A DNA stretch of 64,000 bases, from assembly GCA_040218145.1 (NCBI GenBank), contig JAVJQK010000109.1, positions 177,926-241,925 of the forward strand. Reading direction: 5' to 3'. The notes beneath the pieces were generated by a model. That model was not told the origin of the DNA and did not search any database. It saw nothing but the letters and a program-made list of their open reading frames with translations. The DNA comes from Sandaracinaceae bacterium (GTDB lineage: Bacteria > Myxococcota_A > Polyangia > Polyangiales > Sandaracinaceae). The position numbers and the translations under genes are program-made. Below, one piece after another: positions 17,496 through 24,687 of the stretch. How positions within the stretch are numbered: position 1 is the stretch's first letter; every line of letters starts with the position of its first letter.

Positions 17496-18332
17496 ATGCG
17501 ACATTGGTGGGTGGGCGCGCTGGTTCTCTCTCTGGCCGCGGGCGCGAGCGCGCAGGACGCGCCGGAGGAACGAGAGCCCGAGTTCGGCGTGCGCGGCACG
17601 GTGGAGCTCGGCTTCCTCGCGGTCCTCGACCACGACATCCGGCTGGGCAGTGACGGTTCCGACATCGACTACCCGAGCGATCTGCTCCAGTCGAACCTGT
17701 ACTTCGTGCCGCGCCTGTCGATCGAGCTCGACATCTGGCGTCAGCATCACCTGACCTTCCTCTACCAGCCGCTCGACATCACCTCGACCGCGGTGCTGCG
17801 GCGCGACCTGCGCATCGACGGGCTCGACTACCCCGAGGGCACGCCCGTCCGCGCCCGCTACGGCTTCCCGTTCTACCGCTTCAGCTGGGACTTCGACGTG
17901 CTCACCGAGCGGGAGATGCTGCTCGCCTTCGGCCTGGGCCTCCAGCTCCGGAACGCGACCATCGAGTTCGAGAGCCTCGACGGCACGCTCTACCGGAGCC
18001 GCGAGGACGTCGGCCCGGTCCCCTTGCTGCGCGCGCGAGGCCGCTTCCCGGTCGCGAATCGCTTCTTCTTCGCGTTCGAGGTCGACGGCTTCTACGCGCC
18101 GATCAGCGTGCTCAACGGGAGCGACACCGACGTGCAAGGCGCCATCCTCGACGCGAGCCTGCGCTTCGGCTGGCGCTTCATGGACCACGCCGACGCGTTC
18201 CTGAACGTGCGCTACCTGGCCGGCGGCGCGACGGGCAGCGGCGACCCGACACCGACCAGCGACGGTCAGCAGAGCAACTGGCTCCACTTCCTCGTCGTCA
18301 GCCTGGGCGCCACGATCGACAGCCGCCCCTAA
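17496..18332 (+). CDS. Outer-membrane beta-barrel protein of unknown function
   Basis: 278 residues with a clear signal peptide (cleavage after GASAQ). The mature protein consists of alternating strands rich in aromatic girdle residues (LYFVPRLSIELDIW, YGFPFYRFSWDFDVL, FFFAFEVDGFYAPI) and ends with a predicted terminal strand (LHFLVVSLGATI). This fits an 8- to 12-strand barrel. No specific family is recognised. It is 36 bases downstream of the aminotransferase on the same strand and may share its transcript. Confidence 0.72.
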   Translation: MRHWWVGALVLSLAAGASAQDAPEEREPEFGVRGTVELGFLAVLDHDIRLGSDGSDIDYPSDLLQSNLYFVPRLSIELDIWRQHHLTFLYQPLDITSTAVLRRDLRIDGLDYPEGTPVRARYGFPFYRFSWDFDVLTEREMLLAFGLGLQLRNATIEFESLDGTLYRSREDVGPVPLLRARGRFPVANRFFFAFEVDGFYAPISVLNGSDTDVQGAILDASLRFGWRFMDHADAFLNVRYLAGGATGSGDPTPTSDGQQSNWLHFLVVSLGATIDSRP

Positions 18333-18344
18333 CAGTCCGTTGAA
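18330..18344. repeat. Stop-codon-associated motif taacagtccgttga, copy 1
   Basis: The TAA stop of the OMP gene is embedded in taacagtccgttga. The same 14 bases occur again at 62534-62547, also starting at a stop codon. This looks like a short shared 3'-end element rather than coding sequence. Confidence 0.6.
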
Positions 18345-18590
18345 GAACCTCGCTCCTCGTCTCTCGGGCGGGACGACCCGTCTCTCGGCCCGTGTCTCCT
18401 CGGAAATGCTGAAGCCCACGCCCGGTTGACTTCGATCGCCCAGGTGATACACCCGGCGTCCTTGCCCGAGGCAGGGCGCGGACGCTCCATCGTGAAGCAC
18501 ACCGCCCCGGCCAGAGGCGGGAACGCTCGGCGATCTTCGCGCCCCTCAGGAGTGAGATCGACGGTCTTCTTTCTCGAGCGGAGGGCGAGG
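18345..18590. other. Leader region upstream of speD with a degenerate copy of the intergenic element
   Basis: No convincing gene. Bases about 18401-18423 contain ctcctcggaaatgctgaagc, which matches 19 of 20 bases of the reverse strand of the central hairpin of the 170-bp elements at 58888 and 63695; cgggacg a little upstream also agrees. It is probably a decayed relative. A Shine-Dalgarno-like gagggcgagg precedes the speD ATG. No promoter is assigned. Confidence 0.45.
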
Positions 18591-19061
18591 ATGGACACCC
18601 GGGGACGACATCTGCTGGTCGAGTACCACGGCTGCGCCGAAGGGCTGCTGGACGACCTGGCCGCGGTCGAGGCGCTGATGAACCGGGCCGCCGTCGCGGC
18701 GAACACGACGGTGGTCGCGTCGGTCTTTCATCCGTTCCAGCCGCAGGGGGTGAGCGGCGTGGTGGTCATCGAGGAGTCGCACCTCTCGATCCACACGTGG
18801 CCCGAGTACGGCTACGCGGCGGTCGACTTCTACACCTGCGGGCGGGGCATCCCCGAGGAGGCGCACGCGGTGCTGCGCGAGGGCCTGGGCGCCGAGCGCG
18901 CCGAGGTGATGACCATCGACCGCGGGCTCGCCCTGCGCGGCCGCGGCTGCAGGGTCCGCGCGCACGTCGCCGAGGGCCGCGACGGCACGGTGAGCTACCG
19001 GGAGAGCGCGCCCTCGGAGAGCGCGCCGAGGCCTTCGGCGCGGGGTGAGGCCGCGCCGTGA
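18591..19061 (+). CDS. speD: S-adenosylmethionine decarboxylase proenzyme (bacterial type 1b)
   Basis: A 156-residue pyruvoyl enzyme that makes decarboxylated SAM, the aminopropyl donor. The self-cleavage site is Glu62-Ser63 in VIEESHLSIHTWPE. The key residues Ser63, His68 and Cys83 fall at the same numbers as in the Thermotoga maritima enzyme. The C-terminus has an extra Ser/Pro/Arg tail of about 30 residues. The ATG is chosen from the gagggcgagg upstream and the conserved N-terminus. Its TGA overlaps the GTG of speE (GTGA), so the two are translationally coupled. Confidence 0.95.
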   Translation: MDTRGRHLLVEYHGCAEGLLDDLAAVEALMNRAAVAANTTVVASVFHPFQPQGVSGVVVIEESHLSIHTWPEYGYAAVDFYTCGRGIPEEAHAVLREGLGAERAEVMTIDRGLALRGRGCRVRAHVAEGRDGTVSYRESAPSESAPRPSARGEAAP

Positions 19062-19909
19062 CCGGGCTCTGGTATCGCGAGGTCTTCCGGGACCAGCTCT
19101 CGCTCGGGGTGCGGGTCGAGCGCACCTTGCACGCCTCCGAGAGCGCGTTTCAGCGCATCGAGATCGTCGAGACCCCGTTCTTCGGCAAGATGCTCGTGCT
19201 CGACGGCATCTTCATGACGAGCGAGGCGGACGAGCACTACTACCACGAGATGATCGTGCACCCCGCCCTGTGCACCGCGCCGCGGATCGCGCGTGTCCTC
19301 ATCATCGGCGGCGGTGACGGCGGCACCGCGCGCGAGGTCCTGCGCCACCCCGACGTCGAGCGCTGCACGATGGTCGAGATCGACCGGGCCGTCGTCGAGG
19401 CGTGCAAGGCGCACCTGCCCGAGATCGGGCGCGAGGGATGGGACGACCCCCGGCTGGAGCTGCGCTTCGAGGACGGGATCGAGTTCGTCAAGCGCGCCCC
19501 GGCCGGCAGCTTCGACGTGGTGATCCTCGACGGCAGCGACCCCGTCGGCCCGGCCGAGGGGCTCTTCGACCGGTCGTTCTACGAGGGCGTGAAGCGGGTG
19601 CTCGGGGACGGCGGCGTCTTCGCGCTCCAGAGCGAGTCGCCCACGGTCTACGAGAAGGTCTTCTACGAGATCCAGGCCACCCTGCGCCGCGTGTTCGGCG
19701 CCTCGCACCCCTACTTCGGCAGCGTGACGCTGTACGGCTCGGGCATGTGGACCTGGACGATGACCGGCGCCGATCCGAGCCAGCTGCGGCCCGAGCGCGC
19801 GGCCGCCGTGGCCGAGCGCTGCCGGTACTGGTCGCCCGAGATCCACCGCGCCGCGTTCGCGCAGCCGGCCGAGATCGCCCGCAAGCTTCAGGCGTTGGCC
19901 TCGTCCTGA
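19058..19909 (+). CDS. speE: Spermidine synthase
   Basis: A 283-residue aminopropyltransferase that converts putrescine plus decarboxylated SAM to spermidine and methylthioadenosine. Signature segments are the N-terminal barrel (YREVFRDQLSLGVRVER, FFGKMLVLDGIFMTSEADEHYYHEM), the Rossmann core IIGGGDGGTAREVLRH, VEIDRAVVEACK and the catalytic-loop VVILDGSDPVGPAEGLFD. It starts with GTG overlapping the speD stop. The methylthioadenosine by-product connects it with the mtnB-mtnD genes 4 kb away. It is cytoplasmic. Confidence 0.96.
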   Translation: MTGLWYREVFRDQLSLGVRVERTLHASESAFQRIEIVETPFFGKMLVLDGIFMTSEADEHYYHEMIVHPALCTAPRIARVLIIGGGDGGTAREVLRHPDVERCTMVEIDRAVVEACKAHLPEIGREGWDDPRLELRFEDGIEFVKRAPAGSFDVVILDGSDPVGPAEGLFDRSFYEGVKRVLGDGGVFALQSESPTVYEKVFYEIQATLRRVFGASHPYFGSVTLYGSGMWTWTMTGADPSQLRPERAAAVAERCRYWSPEIHRAAFAQPAEIARKLQALASS

Positions 19910-20970
19910 CGCCGGGCGTGCTCGAGCAGCGCGCCCTGGACCGACACGCGCTCGTCCCCCGCCACGACCTCGACCGCGTGGAGCGCGAAGCGACCCTCCT
20001 GCCAGTCGAGCAGCGTGAGCAGCGCCTCGAAGAGGCTCGGCGCCCTCTGGCCGCCCGGGAGCTCCACGCTCACGATCGCGCCGTCGACCAGCCCGATCTT
20101 GGCCTCCCCGCCGGGGCGCGCGACGGCGAGCACCCCCGTGCGCCGCTCGGCCTCGGCGAAGGCGAGCAGGCTGGCCAGGGCCACCTGCTCGAGCGAGCCG
20201 CTCATGCCCTCGTCCGACACGCCCTCGCGCCGCGCGCGCGCCACCACGCGGTGGGCCCGCGCGAGCAGCTCCTCGGCCGCGGAGGGCTTGGCGATGAAGT
20301 CGTCGATGCCCAGCTCGTAGCCCTTGATGCGATCCGCGTCCGAGTCGAGCGTGGTCAGGAAGACGACCGGCACGCCCTTGGTCTTGTCGCGCGCGCGCAT
20401 CAGGCGGAGCAGCTGCCAGCCGTCCATCACCGGCATCTGCACGTCGGTCAGCACCAGATCGGGCGGCTCCTTCATCGCCTTGCCCAGCGCGTCGAGGCCG
20501 TGCTCCGCCTCGGTGACCCGGTGGCCGGCCCCCGTCAGCGCCGACGCGACGGCGGCGCGGTAGCTCTTGGAGTCGTCGACCACGAGCACGTGGATGGGCT
20601 CGGTGCCCTCCTCGCCCTGGGCGTCGAGGGTGGCGCTGAGGAAGACCGCGATGCGCGCCGCGAGGGGCGCGATGTCGGCCTCGAGGAACTTCATGCCCAT
20701 GCCCGGCTGACGTCCCGCCTTCTCCGCCTCGTCGGCCGAGAGCGTGTAGGCGACCTCGGCCGGCACCCGCGCGGCGGGGCCCTCGTCGGGCAGCTCCATC
20801 TGCACCTGGACGCGCGAGCCGGGCGGCAGCTGGTGGGTCGAGGTGACGAAGAGCCCGCCCCGGCTGATGTCGTCGGTGTAGGCCGTGACGAGCTCCTCGA
20901 CGGAACGGAAACGCACCTTGACCCGGGCCGCGAAACGCGGGGCAGCTCTCCGGTCGGATCCGTCGCTCAT
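19888..20970 (-). CDS. PilZ - receiver - DUF4388 regulatory protein
   Basis: 360 residues. The N-terminal PilZ domain (about 5-110) has RRAAPRF-AARVKVRF and DDISRGGLFV, a c-di-GMP-binding type pattern (RxxxR and D/NxSxxG). A receiver follows (VLVVDDSKSYRAAV, phospho-Asp in VLTDVQMPVMDG, Lys in FIAKPSAAEE), then a C-terminal DUF4388/PATAN-like domain (GSLEQVALASLLAFAEAERRTGVLAV). This trio is typical of myxobacterial signalling. The kinase partner is unknown. The start MSDGSDRR is preferred; an in-frame ATG 13 codons upstream exists. The 3' ends of this gene and speE overlap by 22 bases. Confidence 0.9.
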   Translation of the reverse strand: MSDGSDRRAAPRFAARVKVRFRSVEELVTAYTDDISRGGLFVTSTHQLPPGSRVQVQMELPDEGPAARVPAEVAYTLSADEAEKAGRQPGMGMKFLEADIAPLAARIAVFLSATLDAQGEEGTEPIHVLVVDDSKSYRAAVASALTGAGHRVTEAEHGLDALGKAMKEPPDLVLTDVQMPVMDGWQLLRLMRARDKTKGVPVVFLTTLDSDADRIKGYELGIDDFIAKPSAAEELLARAHRVVARARREGVSDEGMSGSLEQVALASLLAFAEAERRTGVLAVARPGGEAKIGLVDGAIVSVELPGGQRAPSLFEALLTLLDWQEGRFALHAVEVVAGDERVSVQGALLEHARRQDEANA

Positions 20971-21041
20971 GCGGCCCGCATTCTGCCACATCCTCGAATG
21001 GGGAATCACAGACTGTCGCGAAATCGAATGGCGACGGTCGC

Positions 21042-22037
21042 TCAGCTCCAGCTGAGCACGAGCTTTCCGAAGGTGTCGTTCTTCTCCATGCGGGCGTGCG
21101 CGTCGGCCACCTCCGACATGGGGATCACGTCGTCGACGATGGGCGCGAGCGGGCCGCCTTCGCCGAAGAGGGGCGCGATCTTGGAGGCGAACGCCTGGGT
21201 CAGCGCGGCCTTCTCCTCGAGGGGGCGACTGCGGAGCACCGAGCCGTGCAGGGTGAGGCGCTTGCGGAGCACCTTGCCCATCGACAGCTCCGCCGCGCGT
21301 CCGCCCATGAGACCGATGGTGACCATGCGCCCCCGCGTGGCGAGCGCGTCGAGGTTCTGGTCGAGGTAGGCGCCGCCCACCAGGTCGAGCACGACCTCCA
21401 CGCCGCGGCCGCCGGTCAGCTGGCGCGCCTCCTCGGCGAACGCGCCGCCCTTGACGTGGATGGCCATCGGTAGCCCCAGCTCCGCGCAGCGGTCGAGCTT
21501 CTCCTCGGTCCGCGACGTGCCGATGACGCGCGCGCCCGCGAGCTTGCCCAGCTGGAGCGCCGCGGTGCCGACCCCGCTGGCCACCGCGTGCACGAGCACG
21601 TGCTCGCCCGCCGCGAGCTGGGCCTGGGCGAAGAGCGCGTCGTACGCGGTGAGGAAGGCCTCCGGGATGGCCGCGGCGTGGCTGAGCGCGACGCCCTCCG
21701 GCACCCGCATCAGCTCGCGCTCGTGCACGAGCAGGTGGGTGGCCATCGCGCCGCCGCCGACGATGCCCATCACGGGGTCGCCGCTCGCGAAGCCGGTCAC
21801 GCCGTCGCCCACCGCGGCCACGCGGCCGGCGAACTCGAGCCCGGGCACGTCCTCGGGCACGCCCGGAGGCGCGGGGTACGCGCCGCGGCGCTGCATCAGG
21901 TCGGCGCGGTTGAGCCCCGCCGCCGCGACCTCGACCAGGACCTGCCCCGCGCCGGGGTCGTCGACGGGGATGCGATCGATGTGCAGGACCTCGGGACCTC
22001 CGGGCTCCTTGATGCGGACGGCGCGCGCGATGGGCAT
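21042..22037 (-). CDS. Zinc-independent quinone oxidoreductase, MDR family (PIG3/TP53I3-like)
   Basis: A 331-residue NADPH-dependent quinone reductase-type enzyme. It has the GroES-like N-terminus (AAGLNRADLMQRRGAYPAPPG, VPGLEFAGRVAAVG), the PIG3-type nucleotide site ASGVGTAALQLGKLAGA and the C-terminal VIPMSEVADAHARMEKNDTFGKLVL. Structural-zinc cysteines are absent, as expected for the subfamily. The physiological substrate is not evident. The gene starts 38 bases downstream of the stop of the amylase gene on the same strand. Confidence 0.92.
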   Translation of the reverse strand: MPIARAVRIKEPGGPEVLHIDRIPVDDPGAGQVLVEVAAAGLNRADLMQRRGAYPAPPGVPEDVPGLEFAGRVAAVGDGVTGFASGDPVMGIVGGGAMATHLLVHERELMRVPEGVALSHAAAIPEAFLTAYDALFAQAQLAAGEHVLVHAVASGVGTAALQLGKLAGARVIGTSRTEEKLDRCAELGLPMAIHVKGGAFAEEARQLTGGRGVEVVLDLVGGAYLDQNLDALATRGRMVTIGLMGGRAAELSMGKVLRKRLTLHGSVLRSRPLEEKAALTQAFASKIAPLFGEGGPLAPIVDDVIPMSEVADAHARMEKNDTFGKLVLSWS

Positions 22038-22074
22038 GCCGCGAGCATAGACCCTGGGGACGGCGAGACGAGCG

Positions 22075-23742
22075 TCATTCCGGTCGCAGGACGACGCCCG
22101 CGCGGCCCGGCAAGCGGACGCGCACCACGCCCCGCTCCCCGACGACCCAGGGCGCGTCCGTGGCGTCGAGCGCGTCGAAGAGCGCGACGCCCTCGCGAAA
22201 GCCCGTGGGGATGTCCGCGACGGAGTCGTCGAGGGAGGCGTTCAGCACCACGAGCAGCCGCTCGGCCTCGTGCGCGCGCTCCCAGGCGATCACGCCCGCG
22301 TCCTCCTCCGGGACCTCGTCCGCGCCTCCGGAGGCCGCGGCGTAGCGGACCTCGAGCGTGCCGCGGCGGAGCGCCATGGAGCTGCGCCGGAGCGCGGTGA
22401 GGCGCGCGATGTGCTGGAACATCGGGTGCGCGGGATCGAACCCGGCCACGCGCCAGAGCGGCTCGCGGGCGAGGTGGTGGCGCGTCCCGTCGAGGCCCTG
22501 CTCGGTGCCGTAGTAGATCACCGGGATCCCGTCGACGGTGAGCACCGCGGTGAGCGCGATCTCGACCGCGAGCGGATCGTCGAGCTCCCCCCGGAGCCGG
22601 AACACGTCGTGGTTGTCGCCGAAGACGGCCCGGGCCGCCCACGGATCGACGCCGATGCCCTCGGGCTGCCCGGAGGCGGGGAAGAACACGCGGTTCGTCT
22701 CGAGCGCGCCGACGGCCTCGGTCGGCGGCCGCCCCTCGAGGATCACGCCGTTGATCAGCCGGTCCTTCAGGTCGAACGCGAAGGCGCTGTCGAGCTGATC
22801 GAGCGCGGTGTACTGCGCGAGCGCCTCGGGCCGGGTGACGAAGACCTCGCCGAGCAACAGGAAGCGCCGCTTGCCGAGCTCCGCGAGCCGACGGCGGAGC
22901 CGGCCGTCGAACGCGGCCCAGAAGGCGGGGCTCGCGTGGGGGACCGCGTCGATGCGGAAGCCGTCCACGTCGGTCTCCGCCACCCACCAGACGTGCGTGT
23001 CGACGAGCGCGTCGACGACGTCCGGGTTCTCGGTGTCGAGGTCGCGGAGCCCGGTCGGGAAGTCGCCCAGCTCCTTCTGGGTCTGGTCGGAGAGGTCGCC
23101 GAACCCGCGCCGATGAAAGTGCTCCGGACCGAGCGCGAAGCGCTCCCAGGCTTCGCCCGTCCGCCGCCACATGCGCGGGGCGTGCGAGAAGAGGAGCGGC
23201 GTGGTGTAGGGAGGATCCGCGTAGGGCGGCTCGATCTCGCCGTCGTCGACCTCGCCGTCCGCGTCGAGATCGTAGGTGAAGACGCGACCCGCGTGGTTGG
23301 GCACCACGTCGAGGATCACGAGCATGCCGCGCGCGTGCGCGTCGTCGACGAGCGCGCGCAGCTCCTCGAGCGTGCCGAAGCGCGGGTTGGCCTCGGTGAA
23401 GTCGCTCGGCCAGTAGCCGTGGTAGCCGTCTTCCCCCTCGGTGCGCTGCACGTTGGCGTAGGGCGGCGAGAGCCAGATCGTGGTGACGCCGAGCGCCTCG
23501 AGGTAGTCGAGGCGGTCCCGGACCCCGCGCCAGTCGCCCCCCTGGAAGCGCGCGAGGTCGTCCGGCTCGGGCCCGATCCCCTCGAGCACGTCGTTGTCCG
23601 GGTCGCCGTCGTCGAAGCGGTCGACGACGATCTGGTAGACGATCTCGTCGCGCCAGTCGTCGACGTGGGTCTGGACGCCCGCGTCGCCCGGCGGCTGGCA
23701 AGCCGCGAGCAGCGAGATCCACAGCGCCCAGCCTCCGCGCAC
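22075..23742 (-). CDS. GH13 alpha-amylase family lipoprotein
   Basis: 555 residues with a short lipoprotein signal (SLLAACQ, Cys15), so the enzyme sits on the envelope facing outwards or the periplasm. The (beta/alpha)8 GH13 conserved regions are all present: DVVPNH (I), GFRIDAVPH with the nucleophile Asp (II), LLLGEVF with the general acid Glu (III) and FGDNHD (IV). A C-terminal beta-sandwich (domain C) ends the protein. It should hydrolyse alpha-1,4-glucans; exact specificity (amylase, neopullulanase) is not assigned. A second GH13 lipoprotein lies at 33204-35327. Confidence 0.93.
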   Translation of the reverse strand: MRGGWALWISLLAACQPPGDAGVQTHVDDWRDEIVYQIVVDRFDDGDPDNDVLEGIGPEPDDLARFQGGDWRGVRDRLDYLEALGVTTIWLSPPYANVQRTEGEDGYHGYWPSDFTEANPRFGTLEELRALVDDAHARGMLVILDVVPNHAGRVFTYDLDADGEVDDGEIEPPYADPPYTTPLLFSHAPRMWRRTGEAWERFALGPEHFHRRGFGDLSDQTQKELGDFPTGLRDLDTENPDVVDALVDTHVWWVAETDVDGFRIDAVPHASPAFWAAFDGRLRRRLAELGKRRFLLLGEVFVTRPEALAQYTALDQLDSAFAFDLKDRLINGVILEGRPPTEAVGALETNRVFFPASGQPEGIGVDPWAARAVFGDNHDVFRLRGELDDPLAVEIALTAVLTVDGIPVIYYGTEQGLDGTRHHLAREPLWRVAGFDPAHPMFQHIARLTALRRSSMALRRGTLEVRYAAASGGADEVPEEDAGVIAWERAHEAERLLVVLNASLDDSVADIPTGFREGVALFDALDATDAPWVVGERGVVRVRLPGRAGVVLRPE

Positions 23743-23782
23743 GCCTGCACTATGCGTCGAGTCTCGGGAACCGCCCAGCGCG

Positions 23783-24649
23783 TCAGAGGGAGACGGAACC
23801 CAGCAGCGGCACGGTGCCGACGCGCACGCTCGGGTCGATCGCGGTCAGCTGGTCGACGAGGCGGGGCATGCGCATCGCGGGGAGCGCGCGGGCGCCGGCG
23901 TCCATGGGGCGGAAGAAGTTGTCCCAGTGGCTGAGCAGGACCGCGCCCGGGCGGAGCGCGCCCATGACGCGCGGCGCGAAGCGCTCGGTGGTCGTCCAGC
24001 CGGCCACGCACATGAGCAGCAGGTCGACGTCGCGCTCGGGGTAGGCGTCGAGAAGATCGGCGCTGCCGAGGTGATAGATCCGTCGGCCCGCCACGCGCAC
24101 GTCGACCCCGAAGACCGCGCCGCAGCGGTACTGATGGGTGCGCAGCGGGATCTGATCGCAGTCGCTGATGTCGCCCGGCGAGGGGATGCGGCCGAAGAGG
24201 AAGGCCGAGTGCACGCTCGGGATGAAGCGCAGCTCGAACGGGCCGACCTCGGCGCGGGAGGGCTCGCGGCCGCGGCTCTCCACGTCGACGACCTGGGCCT
24301 CGGGCACGCCCTCGAGCCGACAGAGCCGCACGCACGAGCGCGAGCCGTACACGGTGGCGCCCGTCGCCTTCGCGATCGCCGGCACGTCGAGCACGTGATC
24401 GAAGTGCGTGTGGCCAGCCACGATCGCGTCGGCCTGCGGCGCGTGGCGGGCCACGGCCGCGGGATCGCTCCGCAGCCCACCGAGCAGCCCCCGCAGCGGC
24501 GCGCGGGTCAGGTACGGGTCGATCAGGACGGTGAAGCCGTCGTGCGAGAGCGCGAAGCCCGCGGTGCCGAGCCAGGTGACGGTCACCGGGGGGCGATGGG
24601 CGGGCACCTCGAAATCGCGAGGCGCGAACGACAGGTCTTCCGGGCGCAC
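23783..24649 (-). CDS. MBL-fold metallohydrolase (UlaG-like)
   Basis: 288 residues, no signal peptide. The metallo-beta-lactamase fold is shown by VTWLGTAGFALSHDGFTVLIDPYL at the N-terminus, the metal motif GHTHFDHV, a mid-protein His in PSVHSAF and late YHLGSAD and LLSHWDNFF segments. This fits the UlaG/UPF0173-like branch that includes lactonases and phosphodiesterases; the substrate is unknown. The gene is convergent or tandem with its neighbours, 40 bases from the amylase start, and divergent from the MscS gene. Confidence 0.88.
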   Translation of the reverse strand: MRPEDLSFAPRDFEVPAHRPPVTVTWLGTAGFALSHDGFTVLIDPYLTRAPLRGLLGGLRSDPAAVARHAPQADAIVAGHTHFDHVLDVPAIAKATGATVYGSRSCVRLCRLEGVPEAQVVDVESRGREPSRAEVGPFELRFIPSVHSAFLFGRIPSPGDISDCDQIPLRTHQYRCGAVFGVDVRVAGRRIYHLGSADLLDAYPERDVDLLLMCVAGWTTTERFAPRVMGALRPGAVLLSHWDNFFRPMDAGARALPAMRMPRLVDQLTAIDPSVRVGTVPLLGSVSL

Positions 24650-24687
24650 GGGCGGAGCCTACCAGGCCGCAGCACGCCCCTGGACAG

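Noticed and set aside
15009..18500. A 1163-codon open frame on the minus strand
   Set aside because: It covers the aminotransferase, an OMP gene and another signal-peptide protein, all better supported; it has no recognisable domain.
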